The notes under the pieces are model-generated. The model was not told the origin of the DNA. It saw only the letters and a program-made list of their open reading frames with translations, and did no database searches. The translations under genes were made by a program, and so were the position numbers. From Muricoccus nepalensis (lineage in GTDB: Bacteria; Pseudomonadota; Alphaproteobacteria; Acetobacterales; Acetobacteraceae): DNA of 64,000 bases. Shown piece by piece: positions 20,765 through 30,045 of the stretch; the first letter of the stretch is position 1, and the number at the start of each line of letters is the position of its first letter. The stretch covers positions 124,001 through 188,000 of the forward strand of contig NZ_RCZP01000003.1 of NCBI RefSeq assembly GCF_006438825.1. Reading direction: 5' to 3'.

Positions 20765-21835
20765 ATGCAAACCCGGAACGCCCCTGATCCGCCGGGCGGC
20801 AGGCGGGGGGAGGCTCCCCCGGTGTCGCCGATCGCCAGCCCGCCGCAGGCTTCCGCGGGCGCGCCGCTCTACGCCGCGCTCGATCTCGGCACGAACAACT
20901 GCCGCCTCCTCGTGGCCAGCCCGTCCGGGCCCGGGGGGTTCCGGGTGCTGGACAGCTTCAGCCGCATCATCCGCCTCGGCGAGGGGCTCAGCGCGACCGG
21001 CGCGCTGTCCGACGCCGCGATGAACCGGGCGGAGGCGGCGCTGGAGGCCTGCGGCCAGAAGCTTGCTCGCCGCCCGGTCCAGGTCGTGAACGCCGTCGCC
21101 ACCGAGGCCTGCCGGCGGGCCAGCAACGGCCCCGGCTTCATGCGCCGGGCCGAGCGCGCGCTCGGCGCCCCAATCCGCGTCATCCCGGCGCGGGAGGAGG
21201 CGGAGCTCGCGATGGAGTCCTGCGCCCCTCTTCTGCGCGAGGAGGACCGTCGGGCGCTGCTCTTCGACATCGGCGGCGGGTCGACCGAGGTCGCCTGGGT
21301 CCGCACCGACGGGCCGGAGGCGCCGCGCCTCATCGGCACCATCTCCATCCCCCTCGGCGTCGTGACGCTGATGGAGCGGGACGGGGCGGCCTGCTTCTCC
21401 GAGGAGGGCTTCGACCGGGTGGTGCAGGAGGTCGCGGCGAAGTTCGAGGCCTTCGACGGGGTGCACCGCATCCGCCAGGAAATGCGCGCCGGCGGCGTGC
21501 GGCTGATGGGCACCTCCGGCACCGTCACCACCCTCGCCGGCATCGCCCTCGACCTTCCCCGCTACAGCCGCGCGGCCGTCGACGGGCACGAGCTCGAGAT
21601 GGGCTGCGCCGACAAGGCGCTGGAGACGCTTCGCCTCATGGGCCGGGCGGGGCTGGCCGCGCATCCCTGCATCGGGCCGGAGAGGGTTGATTTCGTCCTT
21701 CCCGGCTGCGCCATCTACGCGGCCATCCGGCAGGTCTGGCCCGCGGCCCGCATCACCGTCTGCGACCGCGGCCTCCGCGAAGGCCTGCTTCTCCGGGCCA
21801 TGCGGGCCCGCCGTCGCAACCGGCGCGGCGGCTGA
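20765..21835 (+). CDS. Ppx/GppA phosphatase family protein
   Basis: A 356-residue ASKHA-fold phosphatase acting on polyphosphate or pppGpp. Phosphate-1 motif ALDLGTNNCRLLV, phosphate-2 FDIGGGSTEVAWV and the adenosine-type GTSGTVTTLAGIAL are all present. The length covers the catalytic domains I-II only, without the C-terminal HD-like extension of longer exopolyphosphatases. The start MQTRNAPD was chosen because earlier in-frame sequence is not conserved-looking. It lies 32 bases upstream of rlmE, a common alphaproteobacterial pair. Confidence 0.93.
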   Translation: MQTRNAPDPPGGRRGEAPPVSPIASPPQASAGAPLYAALDLGTNNCRLLVASPSGPGGFRVLDSFSRIIRLGEGLSATGALSDAAMNRAEAALEACGQKLARRPVQVVNAVATEACRRASNGPGFMRRAERALGAPIRVIPAREEAELAMESCAPLLREEDRRALLFDIGGGSTEVAWVRTDGPEAPRLIGTISIPLGVVTLMERDGAACFSEEGFDRVVQEVAAKFEAFDGVHRIRQEMRAGGVRLMGTSGTVTTLAGIALDLPRYSRAAVDGHELEMGCADKALETLRLMGRAGLAAHPCIGPERVDFVLPGCAIYAAIRQVWPAARITVCDRGLREGLLLRAMRARRRNRRGG

Positions 21836-21867
21836 CCGGGCCCGCGCCGCCCCTCAAGGAATCCCTC

Positions 21868-22566
21868 GTGACCGAACCCCATGGGCCGGGCGGCCAGCGC
21901 AGCACCACCACGCGGCTGCGCACCGCCAAGGGCCGCACCACCGCCAGCCAGAAGTGGCTCGAGCGGCAGCTGAACGACCCCTATGTGAAGGCCGCCAAGG
22001 CTGCCGGCTGGCGGTCCCGCGCCGCCTTCAAGATCCTGGAGCTGGACGAGCGCTTCAAGCTCTTCCATCCCACCCAGCGCATCGTCGACCTCGGCGCCGC
22101 ACCCGGCGGCTGGACGCAGGTGGCGCTGCGCCGCATCGGGGACCGGGGCAAAGTGGTGGCCCTCGACATCCTGCCGATGGAGCCGATCACCGGGGCCATC
22201 ACCCTGCAGGGCGACTTCCAGGAGGAGGCGACGGAGCGCGCCGTGCTCGACGCCCTGGCCGGGCAGGCGGACCTCGTGATGTCGGACATCGCCCCGAACA
22301 CCACCGGGCATAACGCCACCGACCACCTCCGCATCCTCGCCCTCGTGGATCTGGCGGCGGACTTCGCCCGGCGGGTGCTGGCCCCCGGCGGTGCCTTCGT
22401 CGCCAAGGTCTTCCAGGGCGGCACGGAGCGCGAGCTGCTCACCGGGCTGAAGCAGGACTACGCGAGCGTCCGCCACGCCAAGCCGCCGGCCAGCCGCAAG
22501 GACAGCTCGGAGATGTACGTCGTCGCCCAGGGCTTCCGCGGCGGGGCCTCGGCACGCAATCGCTAG
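21868..22566 (+). CDS. rlmE: 23S rRNA (uridine-2'-O)-methyltransferase RlmE
   Basis: A 232-residue FtsJ/RrmJ enzyme that methylates U2552 in the A-loop of 23S rRNA during late 50S assembly. SAM motif VDLGAAPGGWTQ; the K-D-K-E catalytic residues are found in RSRAAFKILELDE, MSDIAPNTTGH, FVAKVFQGG and SSEMYVVA. It starts at GTG after AAGGA, directly behind the Ppx/GppA gene. A basic N-terminal extension (RTAKGRTTASQ) probably helps RNA binding. Confidence 0.96.
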   Translation: MTEPHGPGGQRSTTTRLRTAKGRTTASQKWLERQLNDPYVKAAKAAGWRSRAAFKILELDERFKLFHPTQRIVDLGAAPGGWTQVALRRIGDRGKVVALDILPMEPITGAITLQGDFQEEATERAVLDALAGQADLVMSDIAPNTTGHNATDHLRILALVDLAADFARRVLAPGGAFVAKVFQGGTERELLTGLKQDYASVRHAKPPASRKDSSEMYVVAQGFRGGASARNR

Positions 22567-22851
22567 GTCTACGGACGCTGTGGTGCGCCACAGGACGGTG
22601 GCGGCGCGGGTCGGGCGGTGGCGGTTGCCTCCGCCCCCTGCCCTTCCGCCTCGCCCTCCGCATCGTCCGGGGTGAGCACGACGCCGGGCGCTGGCCTGAG
22701 GGAGAGTTGCTGAAGCCAGGTGCTTGGTTTTGCCCGCGCCCCGTTGATAGGAACAGCAGACCGCCCTGGCGGCTCACAAACACCCGCCGTTGAATGGGTC
22801 GCCACCCCGCGTGCTAGCGTCCGCCACAACGACGAAGCGGAGGACACGGCC

Positions 22852-23868
22852 ATGACAGGTGACACACCGAACGCACCCGGGCGCCGCAGCATCCTGGGTG
22901 CCGCGGCAGGCCTCGCCGCCGGACCCGCCCTGGCCCAGGCTCCGGCACCGGCTCCGGCCCCCGCCTCGAACTGGCCGAGCCGCCCCATCCGCTGGATCCT
23001 CGGCTTCGCGCCCGGTGGCGCCGGCGACATCACCGCCCGCCTCATGGCACCGCGCCTGCAGGCCCTTCTTGGACAGCCGGTGTTGATCGAGAACCGCCCG
23101 AGCGCCGGCGGCATCGTCGCGGCGGAGGCCGTCGCGCGCAGCGCGCCGGACGGCCACACGCTGCTGCTCGTCACGAGCACCTCCTCGACCGCGGTCGCCT
23201 TCTACAGGACCCTCCCCTTCGACACGGAGCGCGACTTCGCGCCGGTCGGGCTGATCTCCACCTTCGGCCACGTCCTGCTGACCGGGCCGAACGCGCCCTA
23301 CCGCAACCTGACCGACGTGATCGCCGCGGCCCGGGCGCGGCCCGGTTCCGTCAACATCGCCTCCATCGGCGTCGGCACCGCGCAGCACCTCTCGGCCGAG
23401 CTGTTCCGGGTGATGTCGGGCATCGAGACGGTGACGGTCACCTACCGCAGCACCCCGGACCTGCTGAACGCCGTGGCGGCGGGGGAGGTGCAGCTCGCCT
23501 TCGAGACCCTGCCCCCCGTGGTCGGGCAGCTCGGGCCCGGGGCGCGGATGCGGGCGCTGGCGATCTCCTCCGCCGCGCGCTTCCCCGGCCTGCCGGACGT
23601 GCCGACGGCCGAGGAGGCTGGATTGCCGGGTTACCTCGCGGGCTCCTGGAACGGGGTCCAGGCGCCCGCGCGGACGCCGCCGGAGATCGTGGCCCGCCTC
23701 AACGCCGCCATCAACCAGGTGGTGGCCGAGCCGGAGATCCGCGCACGGCTTCTCGAGATGGGGCTGCAGCCCAGCGCGGGCGCGCCGGACGCCCTGCAGG
23801 CCCGGCTGCTCGGCGACATTGCGCTCTGGAACCGCGTCGTGGCGGAGGCGAAGATCGAGCGGCAGTAG
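22852..23868 (+). CDS. TctC-family (Bug) tripartite tricarboxylate transporter binding protein
   Basis: A 338-residue periplasmic binding protein. The N-terminus has a twin-arginine-type leader (PGRRSILGAAAGLAAGPALAQ) followed by an Ala/Pro linker. Hallmarks of the Bug fold are PIRWILGFAPGGAGD, GQPVLIENRPSAGG and the DGHTLLL block. The start at 22852 places the leader correctly; the longer frame begins in the promoter region. No TctA/TctB membrane genes are nearby. Ligand unknown (carboxylates are usual). Confidence 0.93.
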   Translation: MTGDTPNAPGRRSILGAAAGLAAGPALAQAPAPAPAPASNWPSRPIRWILGFAPGGAGDITARLMAPRLQALLGQPVLIENRPSAGGIVAAEAVARSAPDGHTLLLVTSTSSTAVAFYRTLPFDTERDFAPVGLISTFGHVLLTGPNAPYRNLTDVIAAARARPGSVNIASIGVGTAQHLSAELFRVMSGIETVTVTYRSTPDLLNAVAAGEVQLAFETLPPVVGQLGPGARMRALAISSAARFPGLPDVPTAEEAGLPGYLAGSWNGVQAPARTPPEIVARLNAAINQVVAEPEIRARLLEMGLQPSAGAPDALQARLLGDIALWNRVVAEAKIERQ

Positions 23869-23909
23869 CGCCGGCAAGCGGGGCGCGGAGAAGGCCTCGG
23901 CCCCTCCCC

Positions 23910-24758
23910 TCAGGCGACCGGGCCGGTGCCGCGCACGGTCACCGGCATGCCGCGCAACTCCTCGACGAAGCCCGCCAGCCGGCCGGCGATGGCCGCCACC
24001 ATGGCGCGACCTTTCTCGGCGCTCGCGAGGGAGTCGTCGCCGTCCACCCCCTGGCGCGCCTCGGTGCGCGCGCGGAACTCCTCGGGCGTGTGCGGCAGGA
24101 AGACGCTGTCCCCGTCCAGCCGCCGGTCCAGCGAGCCGTGCCCGCGCCGGGGCGGGCTGGCCAGATCGGGAACCGGGGCGGGCACGAAGCCGCCCGGCGC
24201 CTTCGCGAGGTCGGTGAACTGGGGCCAGTAGGCCATGACCATGGAGATCTCGGTCTCTCCCGCGTGCCCGATGGTGCCCGGCGCGCCCTCGCAGAGCGCC
24301 GCCACCGCCTCCCGCGCCAGGAGGCCGCAATCCGCCACGGCGACCGCCGCCCCCGTGGCCACGCGAAGCTTCACCGCCGCGATCTCCAGCGGCGGCAGGT
24401 TCGCAACCCGGTTGCCGTTGACGAAGACGACCCGCTTGAAGCCCGAGTGCAGGAGGGAGTGGGCGATGTCGGTCGCGACGGCGGTCAGCGTCTCCGCCCG
24501 CAGCCCGATCGCGCCGGGATAGGCCATGTGCCCGCTCGACCAGCCGAAGTGCAGCGGCGGCGTCACGAGGCAGCCGGAGCGGCGGGCGGTCTCCTCGGCG
24601 ACGACGATCGCCCAGCCGGTGTCGAGCAGCATCGGCGCGAAATGCCCGTGCTGCTCCGTCGCCCCGATCGGCACGAGGGCGACGTCGTCGCGGCGCAGGT
24701 GCTCGTCCACCTCGTTCCACGACATCTCGTGCATCCAGACGCTCGCTGTCCGCGGCAT
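23910..24758 (-). CDS. Creatininase-family protein (metal-dependent amidohydrolase)
   Basis: A 282-residue member of the creatininase/MftE family. The metal-binding motifs are visible: PIGATEQHGHFAPMLLD near residue 33 (Glu and His ligands), FVNGNR and GHAGETEISMVMA. Family members hydrolyse creatinine or related cyclic amides, or cleave peptides in cofactor pathways. It converges on a TctC gene, a pairing that suggests uptake and hydrolysis of one compound, but this is inference. Confidence 0.9.
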   Translation of the reverse strand: MPRTASVWMHEMSWNEVDEHLRRDDVALVPIGATEQHGHFAPMLLDTGWAIVVAEETARRSGCLVTPPLHFGWSSGHMAYPGAIGLRAETLTAVATDIAHSLLHSGFKRVVFVNGNRVANLPPLEIAAVKLRVATGAAVAVADCGLLAREAVAALCEGAPGTIGHAGETEISMVMAYWPQFTDLAKAPGGFVPAPVPDLASPPRRGHGSLDRRLDGDSVFLPHTPEEFRARTEARQGVDGDDSLASAEKGRAMVAAIAGRLAGFVEELRGMPVTVRGTGPVA

Positions 24759-25135
24759 GGCTCTCTCCGTGTTCCTCCCCTCGACGATGCCGGGATCCGT
24801 TGAAGGCCGGAAGAGGAGCGCGAGGCGCGTGTCACCGACGCGGCCGTGTCGGCCCGTGCCCCGCTGTGCGGATCCTCAGAACTCCTGTGTATCGACCATC
24901 AACCACCCGTTGCGACAGGGAGCCGCGCGTGGTTGGCTGGTTCGGTGGCGGGCTGCCTGAGGGTCTTTCCATCCTTGTCGGACGCGAGTACGCCCTCCGC
25001 CGAGCACGGACGAGCGTGGTGCACCCGCTGCCGCGTTGACGCCAGGCGGCAACCACGTCCGTTCCGGCGGATCCTCCCTCGGCGCTGGCGCCTCTCGTGA
25101 CTTATCCATGAGCCTTCTTGTTCGTAAGGTCTTCC
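24759..25135. other. Intergenic region between divergent creatininase and GH2 genes
   Basis: About 375 bases with promoters for two divergent genes; I see no gene, no clear operator and no repeat. Base composition is a little less GC-biased than the flanking genes. Confidence 0.4.
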
Positions 25136-27001
25136 ATGCTGGACGCAATCGTCGATCAGGCAGTGGCCGAGCACCCTCAAGCGCAGTTCCGGCGGCCCGG
25201 GTGGACCGATCTCCGGGGCCCTTGGGGCTTTGCCTTCGACGACGAGGATCGCGGCATCCAGGAGGGATGGCCAGGACGCACCGATGTCTTCGCCCGGGAA
25301 ATCCTCGTTCCCTTTCCACCGGAATCCCAGGCCAGCGGCATCCAGGAGCGAGGCTACCATCCCGTCGTCTGGTACCGCCGCGTGTTCGAGCTCCCCACGG
25401 CCGAGCGGACGCCACGACTTCACCTGACCTTCGGTGCCGTGGACTACGAGGCCCAGGTCTGGATCAACGGCCATTTCGCCGGACGCCACGAGGGAGGGCA
25501 CACCCCCTTCACCCTCGACATCACCGCCTGGCTGTCGCCCGGGACCGAACAGGTCATCGTCGTGCGCGCCCACGACGACCCGCTGGACCTGACCCAGCCG
25601 CGCGGGAAGCAGTACTGGGAGCTCGAGCCGGCGGAGATCTGGTATCACCGCACCACGGGCATCTGGCAGCCGGTCTGGCTGGAACCCTTGGGCGAAGCCT
25701 TCGTCGATTCCGTCCGGTGGACGGCCGATCCGGATCGCTTCGCCGTCGGGATGCGCTTGCGGGTGGGCGGTCGCGCCGCCAAGGCGACGCATCTCCGCCT
25801 CCGCCTGTCCCTGCGCCGGCAGCCGCTGGTGGAGGACATCTACGCGCTGGATGGGGCGCTCCTGGACCGGGAAGTGGTCCTGCCACGGCGCATGCACCGG
25901 GTCTCCGCGGTGTGCTGGGCGCCGCACCATCCCCATCTGATCGACGCCTCGATGGAGTTGCTGGCGGCCGACGGCTCCGTCCTCGACCAGGTCGAGAGCT
26001 ATTTCGGCCTGCGCCGCATCGAGGCGGTGGACGGCCGGCTGCTGCTGAACGGCGCGCCCCTGTTCCTGCGCCTCGTCCTGTCCCAGAACTACTGGCCCCA
26101 GTCACACCTGGCGCCGCCGAGCGACGAGGCCATCCAACGGGAGGTGGAGCTCGTCAAGGAACTTGGCTTCAACGGCGTGCGCATTCACCAGAAGGTCGAG
26201 GACCCGCGGTTCCTCTACTGGTGCGATCGCCTGGGCGTGCTCGTCTGGGGCGAGGCGGCCAACGCCTTCCAGTTCGACGAACGCGCCGCCGAGCGCCTGT
26301 GCCGCGAGTGGACCGAGGCCGTGCGGCGCGACTTCAACCACCCTTGCATCATTACCTGGGTGCCGTTGAACGAGAGCTGGGGCGTGCCGGACCTGGAGCA
26401 CGACCCGGCCCAGCGTGCCTACGTGAGGGCGTTGTACCACCTGACGAAGACCCTGGACACGACACGCCCCGTGATTGGCAACGATGGCTGGCAGAACGCC
26501 GTCGGCGACATCTTCGGCGTGCACGACTACGCCATGGATGCGGTCAAGCTGACCGAGCGCTACGGCTCGGCCGAGGCGCTCCGGCGCACCTTCGAGGCGA
26601 TCCGCCCGGCGCATAACCGCCTCCTCGTGGACGGCCAGACCTTCGAGCAGCAGCCGGTCGTGGTCAGCGAGTTCGGAGGCCTTAGCATCAAGCCGGGCGC
26701 GGGGGAGAACTGGCATGGCTACGCCACGACGAACGACGCGCAGGAGCTGCTCGTTCTCTACGAGGCGCTGGTTGGAGCCTTGCTGGACAGCACCGGGATC
26801 GCGGGCTTCTGCTACACGCAGTTGACCGACACCGAGCAGGAGACCAACGGTCTGCTGACCGCCGCGCGCAAGCCCAAGCTGGACATCCCGACCATCCGGG
26901 CGATCAACTCCCGCCCGGCCAAGTCCGTCCCCAGCGAGATCCTGGACGCCATCTTCCAGCACGAGGTCGAACGGCGGCGTAAGAGCCGGACGGAGGAATA
27001 G
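25136..27001 (+). CDS. Glycoside hydrolase family 2 protein (beta-galactosidase/glucuronidase-like)
   Basis: A 621-residue GH2 enzyme. The N-terminal jelly-roll sugar-binding domain (LRGPWGFAFDD to WINGHFAGRHEGGHTPF) is followed by an Ig-like domain and a TIM barrel. The acid/base glutamate is E413 in VPLNESWG and the nucleophile E512 in VVSEFGGL. The start is the ATG after GTAAGG; a TTG 18 bases upstream is in frame. No signal peptide, so it is cytoplasmic. No sugar transporter or regulator is adjacent; sugar specificity cannot be told. Confidence 0.93.
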   Translation: MLDAIVDQAVAEHPQAQFRRPGWTDLRGPWGFAFDDEDRGIQEGWPGRTDVFAREILVPFPPESQASGIQERGYHPVVWYRRVFELPTAERTPRLHLTFGAVDYEAQVWINGHFAGRHEGGHTPFTLDITAWLSPGTEQVIVVRAHDDPLDLTQPRGKQYWELEPAEIWYHRTTGIWQPVWLEPLGEAFVDSVRWTADPDRFAVGMRLRVGGRAAKATHLRLRLSLRRQPLVEDIYALDGALLDREVVLPRRMHRVSAVCWAPHHPHLIDASMELLAADGSVLDQVESYFGLRRIEAVDGRLLLNGAPLFLRLVLSQNYWPQSHLAPPSDEAIQREVELVKELGFNGVRIHQKVEDPRFLYWCDRLGVLVWGEAANAFQFDERAAERLCREWTEAVRRDFNHPCIITWVPLNESWGVPDLEHDPAQRAYVRALYHLTKTLDTTRPVIGNDGWQNAVGDIFGVHDYAMDAVKLTERYGSAEALRRTFEAIRPAHNRLLVDGQTFEQQPVVVSEFGGLSIKPGAGENWHGYATTNDAQELLVLYEALVGALLDSTGIAGFCYTQLTDTEQETNGLLTAARKPKLDIPTIRAINSRPAKSVPSEILDAIFQHEVERRRKSRTEE

Positions 27002-27109
27002 CCCCGCGGCGGCGGTCGCTTCGATGAGGTGGCGGGCATCAACCCTGGCACTGCTGCTCCGGATCGAAACGGCCAGCTGACCCGTTCGGAAAAGCCTCGT
27101 GCCGCGCCC

Positions 27110-27631
27110 CTAACGCGGGGTCGCCCGGCGCCAGGACGTCTGAAGCGTCATGCCACTCGGCGTGCGCGGGTTGCTGAACTGCAGCTCGTTCACGGTGAGA
27201 GAGGTGATGATCCGCCGCTGCGATGGCCCAAGCAGGTTCGCGTAGGTGCTGCCCTCGAGTGTGATGGACAGGGAACGGTTCGTCTCGTCCACCGCGTAGG
27301 TGCCGTAGTAGGCGATGGAGTCCCGCACGACCGTCATTGCTTCCTCGGGCGTGGCCCGCGCCCGGTCGCTGGCCGCGAGACGGGGTAGCTCCGCCCGGGA
27401 CTGGAAAAGGCTGAAATGGCCGTCACGGGTGAAGATCATCACCCCCTTCGGGCCGGGCCCGAACGGCTCGCCCCGCGTGCCGTCGTCCGCCTGGCTGACG
27501 ACCGAGACGAGCACCCAGGTGCCGACGATACCCTCCGTGATCGGCCCACCCTGCGCGAGGGCCGGCGCGCCTCCGCCCAATAGGGCGAGCAGCGCCGCCA
27601 GCGAAAGACCAAGTGCGTTCCGGCGCAGCAT
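27110..27631 (-). CDS. Secreted lipocalin-like domain protein
   Basis: A 173-residue exported protein. A signal peptide (MLRRNALGLSLAALLALLGG, ending APALAQ) is followed by a lipocalin-like beta-barrel domain (GTWVLVSVVSQADDGTRGEPFG, then GVMIFTRDGHFSLF and YYGTYAVDETNRSLSI). The start was set at the ATG with GGAGG five bases upstream; an ATG 12 bases further up is possible. Ligand unknown. Its 5' end is overlapped by the extended 3' end of the LysR gene on the same strand. Confidence 0.88.
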   Translation of the reverse strand: MLRRNALGLSLAALLALLGGGAPALAQGGPITEGIVGTWVLVSVVSQADDGTRGEPFGPGPKGVMIFTRDGHFSLFQSRAELPRLAASDRARATPEEAMTVVRDSIAYYGTYAVDETNRSLSITLEGSTYANLLGPSQRRIITSLTVNELQFSNPRTPSGMTLQTSWRRATPR

Positions 27632-28686
27632 CTGGTCCTCCATGACCTGGACGGGGTTGAAACCGCGCGGGCCCTCCCCGCGTCCGTCGCAACCCTGTCG
27701 CGGAAGCCCACCGCACGTCCATCGGAACAAGGCGCGTCCGCCGGAGGACCCCGTCTCAGGCCTGGGCAGCCCCGTGCGGCGCGTCGTCGTCCCCGCGCCG
27801 CGCGCCGGACCAGGGCGACGAAGTGCCGGACCGCGGCCGAGGGATCGTCGCGCCGCGCCATGATGCCGAGGAAGGCGCGCGGCCCGTCGGCGCCTTCCAG
27901 CTCCCGGTAGGTCACGCCCTCGAGCGCCATGCGCTGCATTGAGGCCGGCACGAGGGTCACGCCGAAGCCCGTGGCCACGAGGCTCAGCGCGGTGGTGATC
28001 CGCGGCGCCTCCTGGCCGAGGCGGGGGACGAAGCCCGCCCGCAGGCAGGCCGCCACCATGGCCTCGTAGAGGGCCGGCCCGGTGTCGCGGGCGTAGGCGA
28101 TGAACGTCTCCTCCGCGAGGGCGCGGACCGGGACCGCGCGGCCGTCGTCCCGCGCCAGCGCATGCCCGCTCGGCAGCGCGGCGACCATCGGCTCCTCGCG
28201 CAGCGGGTGCACGGCAAGGCCCTCCGGCGCGGCGATGGAGGCGCGGAGGAAGGCCACGTCCACCTGCCCGCCGCGGAGCCGCTCCAGCGTCTCCGTCCGC
28301 AGGCTCTCCTCCATCGCGAGCGAGACGAGGGGATAGGCGTCGCGGAAGGCGCGGATCACCGTCGGCACGAAGGGGTGGAAGGGCGCCGTCGGCGGGACCG
28401 AGAGCCGCAGGTGCCCTTGCTCCCCCCGGGCCGCGCGCTTCGCCGCCTCGACGCCCTCCGCCGCGCGCGCGAGGCACGCCCGCGCGTGGCCGAGGAAGGC
28501 GCGGCCCGCCTCGGTCAGCTCGACGCCCCGTGGCAGCCGCCGGAACAGCGCGGCCCCGAGCTCGCGCTCGAGCGCCCGGATCTGGTGGCTGAGCGGCGGC
28601 TGCTGGATGCCCAGGCGCTCGGCCGCCCGCGTGATGTGCCCCTCCTCGGCAACGGCGACGAAGTAGCGGAGGTGGCGCAGCTCCAT
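27439..28686 (-). CDS. LysR-family regulator with unusual C-terminal extension
   Basis: A LysR-type regulator: winged-helix N-terminus (MELRHLRYFVAVAEEGHITR, DNA-binding helix IQQPPLSHQIRALE) and a substrate-binding domain ending near AVRHFVALVRR at about residue 300. The frame does not stop there but runs on for ~115 arginine- and proline-rich residues, the last ~190 bases overlapping the lipocalin-like gene. This looks like loss of the original stop codon by a small indel; the true product may be either 415 residues or a shorter form. It is divergent from a TctC gene and likely controls it. Confidence 0.85.
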   Translation of the reverse strand: MELRHLRYFVAVAEEGHITRAAERLGIQQPPLSHQIRALERELGAALFRRLPRGVELTEAGRAFLGHARACLARAAEGVEAAKRAARGEQGHLRLSVPPTAPFHPFVPTVIRAFRDAYPLVSLAMEESLRTETLERLRGGQVDVAFLRASIAAPEGLAVHPLREEPMVAALPSGHALARDDGRAVPVRALAEETFIAYARDTGPALYEAMVAACLRAGFVPRLGQEAPRITTALSLVATGFGVTLVPASMQRMALEGVTYRELEGADGPRAFLGIMARRDDPSAAVRHFVALVRRAARGRRRAARGCPGLRRGPPADAPCSDGRAVGFRDRVATDAGRARAVSTPSRSWRTRCCAGTHLVFRWRRCSPYWAEARRPSRRVGRSRRVSSAPGCSSRSSARRTTARGASRSGPARRG

Positions 28687-28689
28687 GGC

Positions 28690-28704
28690 ATACCCGGCGT
28701 GTAT
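28690..28704. promoter_or_regulatory. LysR-type operator (T-N11-A dyad) between LysR and TctC genes
   Basis: ATACCCGGCGTGTAT has perfect ATAC/GTAT arms and the T-N11-A spacing of LysR operators. It lies four bases upstream of the lysR start codon and about 140 bases upstream of the divergent tctC start, fitting autoregulation plus control of the transporter gene. Confidence 0.55.
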
Positions 28705-28843
28705 GGGTTTCGGGGCGGACCGATTGTGGCCCGTCTGCTTCGCCGGCGCTATCGAGGGCGTCGGGCCTGTCCGGCGCCCCGGCCCGGCTACCATTGCCAA
28801 CCCCATGGAACAGAAGGCGCTGGGGAACAGGAGAAGAGACACG

Positions 28844-29821
28844 ATGACGCTGCTCCGTCGTACCGTCCTCACGGGTGCAACCGTCGCCTGCGCCCTCTCG
28901 CTCCGCCGCGCCGCTCGTGCCGAGGCCTACCCGTCCCGTCCCGTGCGCCTGGTCACCGGCTTCGCTCCCGGCGGCCCGATGGACATCGTGGCGCGCATCC
29001 TCGGCGCCGCGCTCGCGCCGCGGCTCGGCCAGCCGGTCCTCGTCGAGAACCGCCCGGGCGCCGGCGGCAACCTCGCCACGGAGGCGGTGGCGAAGGCCGC
29101 GCCCGACGGGCACGCGCTTCTCCTCTGCGGCCCGGTGAACGTCATCAACGCCGCCCTCTACGAGCGCCTGCCCTTCGACTTCGCCCGCGACATCGCGCCC
29201 GTCGCGGGGCTGGTGCGGGTGCCGCTCGTGATGCTGGTGCACCCCTCCGTTCCCGCCGCCACGGTCCCGGCGTTCATCGCCCACGCAAGGTCGGCGCCCC
29301 GGCCGCTCGCGATGGCCTCGGCGGGCAACGGCACGCCGCAGCACGTGGCGGGCGAGCTGTTCAAGATGATGGCCGGCGTCGACCTGCTGCACGTGCCCTA
29401 CCGGGGATCGGGGCCGGCGCTGACGGACCTGCTCGGCGGCGGGGCCGCCCAGGTGATGTTCGACGCGGTGCCGTCCGCTATCGGCCACGTCCGCGCGGGA
29501 GGCCTGCGCGCCCTCGCCGTCACGACGGCAGCGCGGGCCGACGCCCTGCCGGACACGCCGGTGCTGGCCGACACCCTGCCCGGCTACGAGGCGAGCTCCT
29601 GGTACGGCATCGGCGCGCCGCGGGGCACGCCCGTGGCGATCGTCGAGCGCCTGAACGAGGCGATCAACGCCGCCCTCGCCGATCCCGGGGTGCTCGCGCG
29701 CTTCGCCGATCTCGGCGCAACGCCGATGCCCGGCCCATCGGCCGACCTCGCCGCGCTCCTCGCCCACGAGGGCGAGAAGTGGGGGCGGGTCGTGCGCACG
29801 GCCAGCGTGAGGGTGAATTGA
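28844..29821 (+). CDS. TctC-family (Bug) binding protein
   Basis: A 325-residue periplasmic binding protein with an N-terminal export signal (MTLLRRTVLTGATVACALSL, RRAARA). It has the Bug signatures PVRLVTGFAPGGPMD, GQPVLVENRPGAGGN and HVPYRGSGPALTDLLGG. The ATG at 28844 follows CAGGAGAAGAG; the longer frame would overlap the LysR start. It is divergent from the LysR gene with a LysR-type operator between them. No membrane subunits nearby. Confidence 0.93.
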   Translation: MTLLRRTVLTGATVACALSLRRAARAEAYPSRPVRLVTGFAPGGPMDIVARILGAALAPRLGQPVLVENRPGAGGNLATEAVAKAAPDGHALLLCGPVNVINAALYERLPFDFARDIAPVAGLVRVPLVMLVHPSVPAATVPAFIAHARSAPRPLAMASAGNGTPQHVAGELFKMMAGVDLLHVPYRGSGPALTDLLGGGAAQVMFDAVPSAIGHVRAGGLRALAVTTAARADALPDTPVLADTLPGYEASSWYGIGAPRGTPVAIVERLNEAINAALADPGVLARFADLGATPMPGPSADLAALLAHEGEKWGRVVRTASVRVN

Positions 29822-29971
29822 TGCTCGCCCGAGCCTAGCCGTCGCCCCACGGCGCACGCTTGGGGAGGGACGCCGCGCGGGGCCAGCCGCGGCGCGCGGC
29901 TCAGCGGCGAATCCTCGCACCCGAGCCACCTTCCCTTCCTGGAGAGCCTGGCGCCTCGCCGCACGTTCGGG

Positions 29972-29987
29972 ATTTACCGCAATTTAC
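29972..29987 (+). promoter_or_regulatory. TTTAC tandem-repeat operator, copy 1 (upstream of VOC-1)
   Basis: ATTTACCGCAATTTAC: two TTTAC half-sites exactly 10 bp apart. The motif ends 23 bases before TAAGCG, the position of a -10 element in the other two copies, and 58 bases before the VOC-1 start codon. Same sequence, orientation and spacing occur upstream of two other operons. Confidence 0.7.
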
Positions 29988-30045
29988 GCCGGCGGCCAGG
30001 GAGGTGTTGGTAAGCGATCGTGGCAAGGTCACTCAGGAGAGTTCT

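Noticed and set aside
27110-29929. 939-residue open frame on the minus strand
   Set aside because: Only its last ~175 residues (the lipocalin-like protein) are real; the rest is out of frame with LysR and antisense to TctC.
29860-30045. Extended N-terminus of VOC-1
   Set aside because: The extension crosses the operator and predicted promoter, is low-complexity, and the GTG at 30046 has a proper ribosome binding site.
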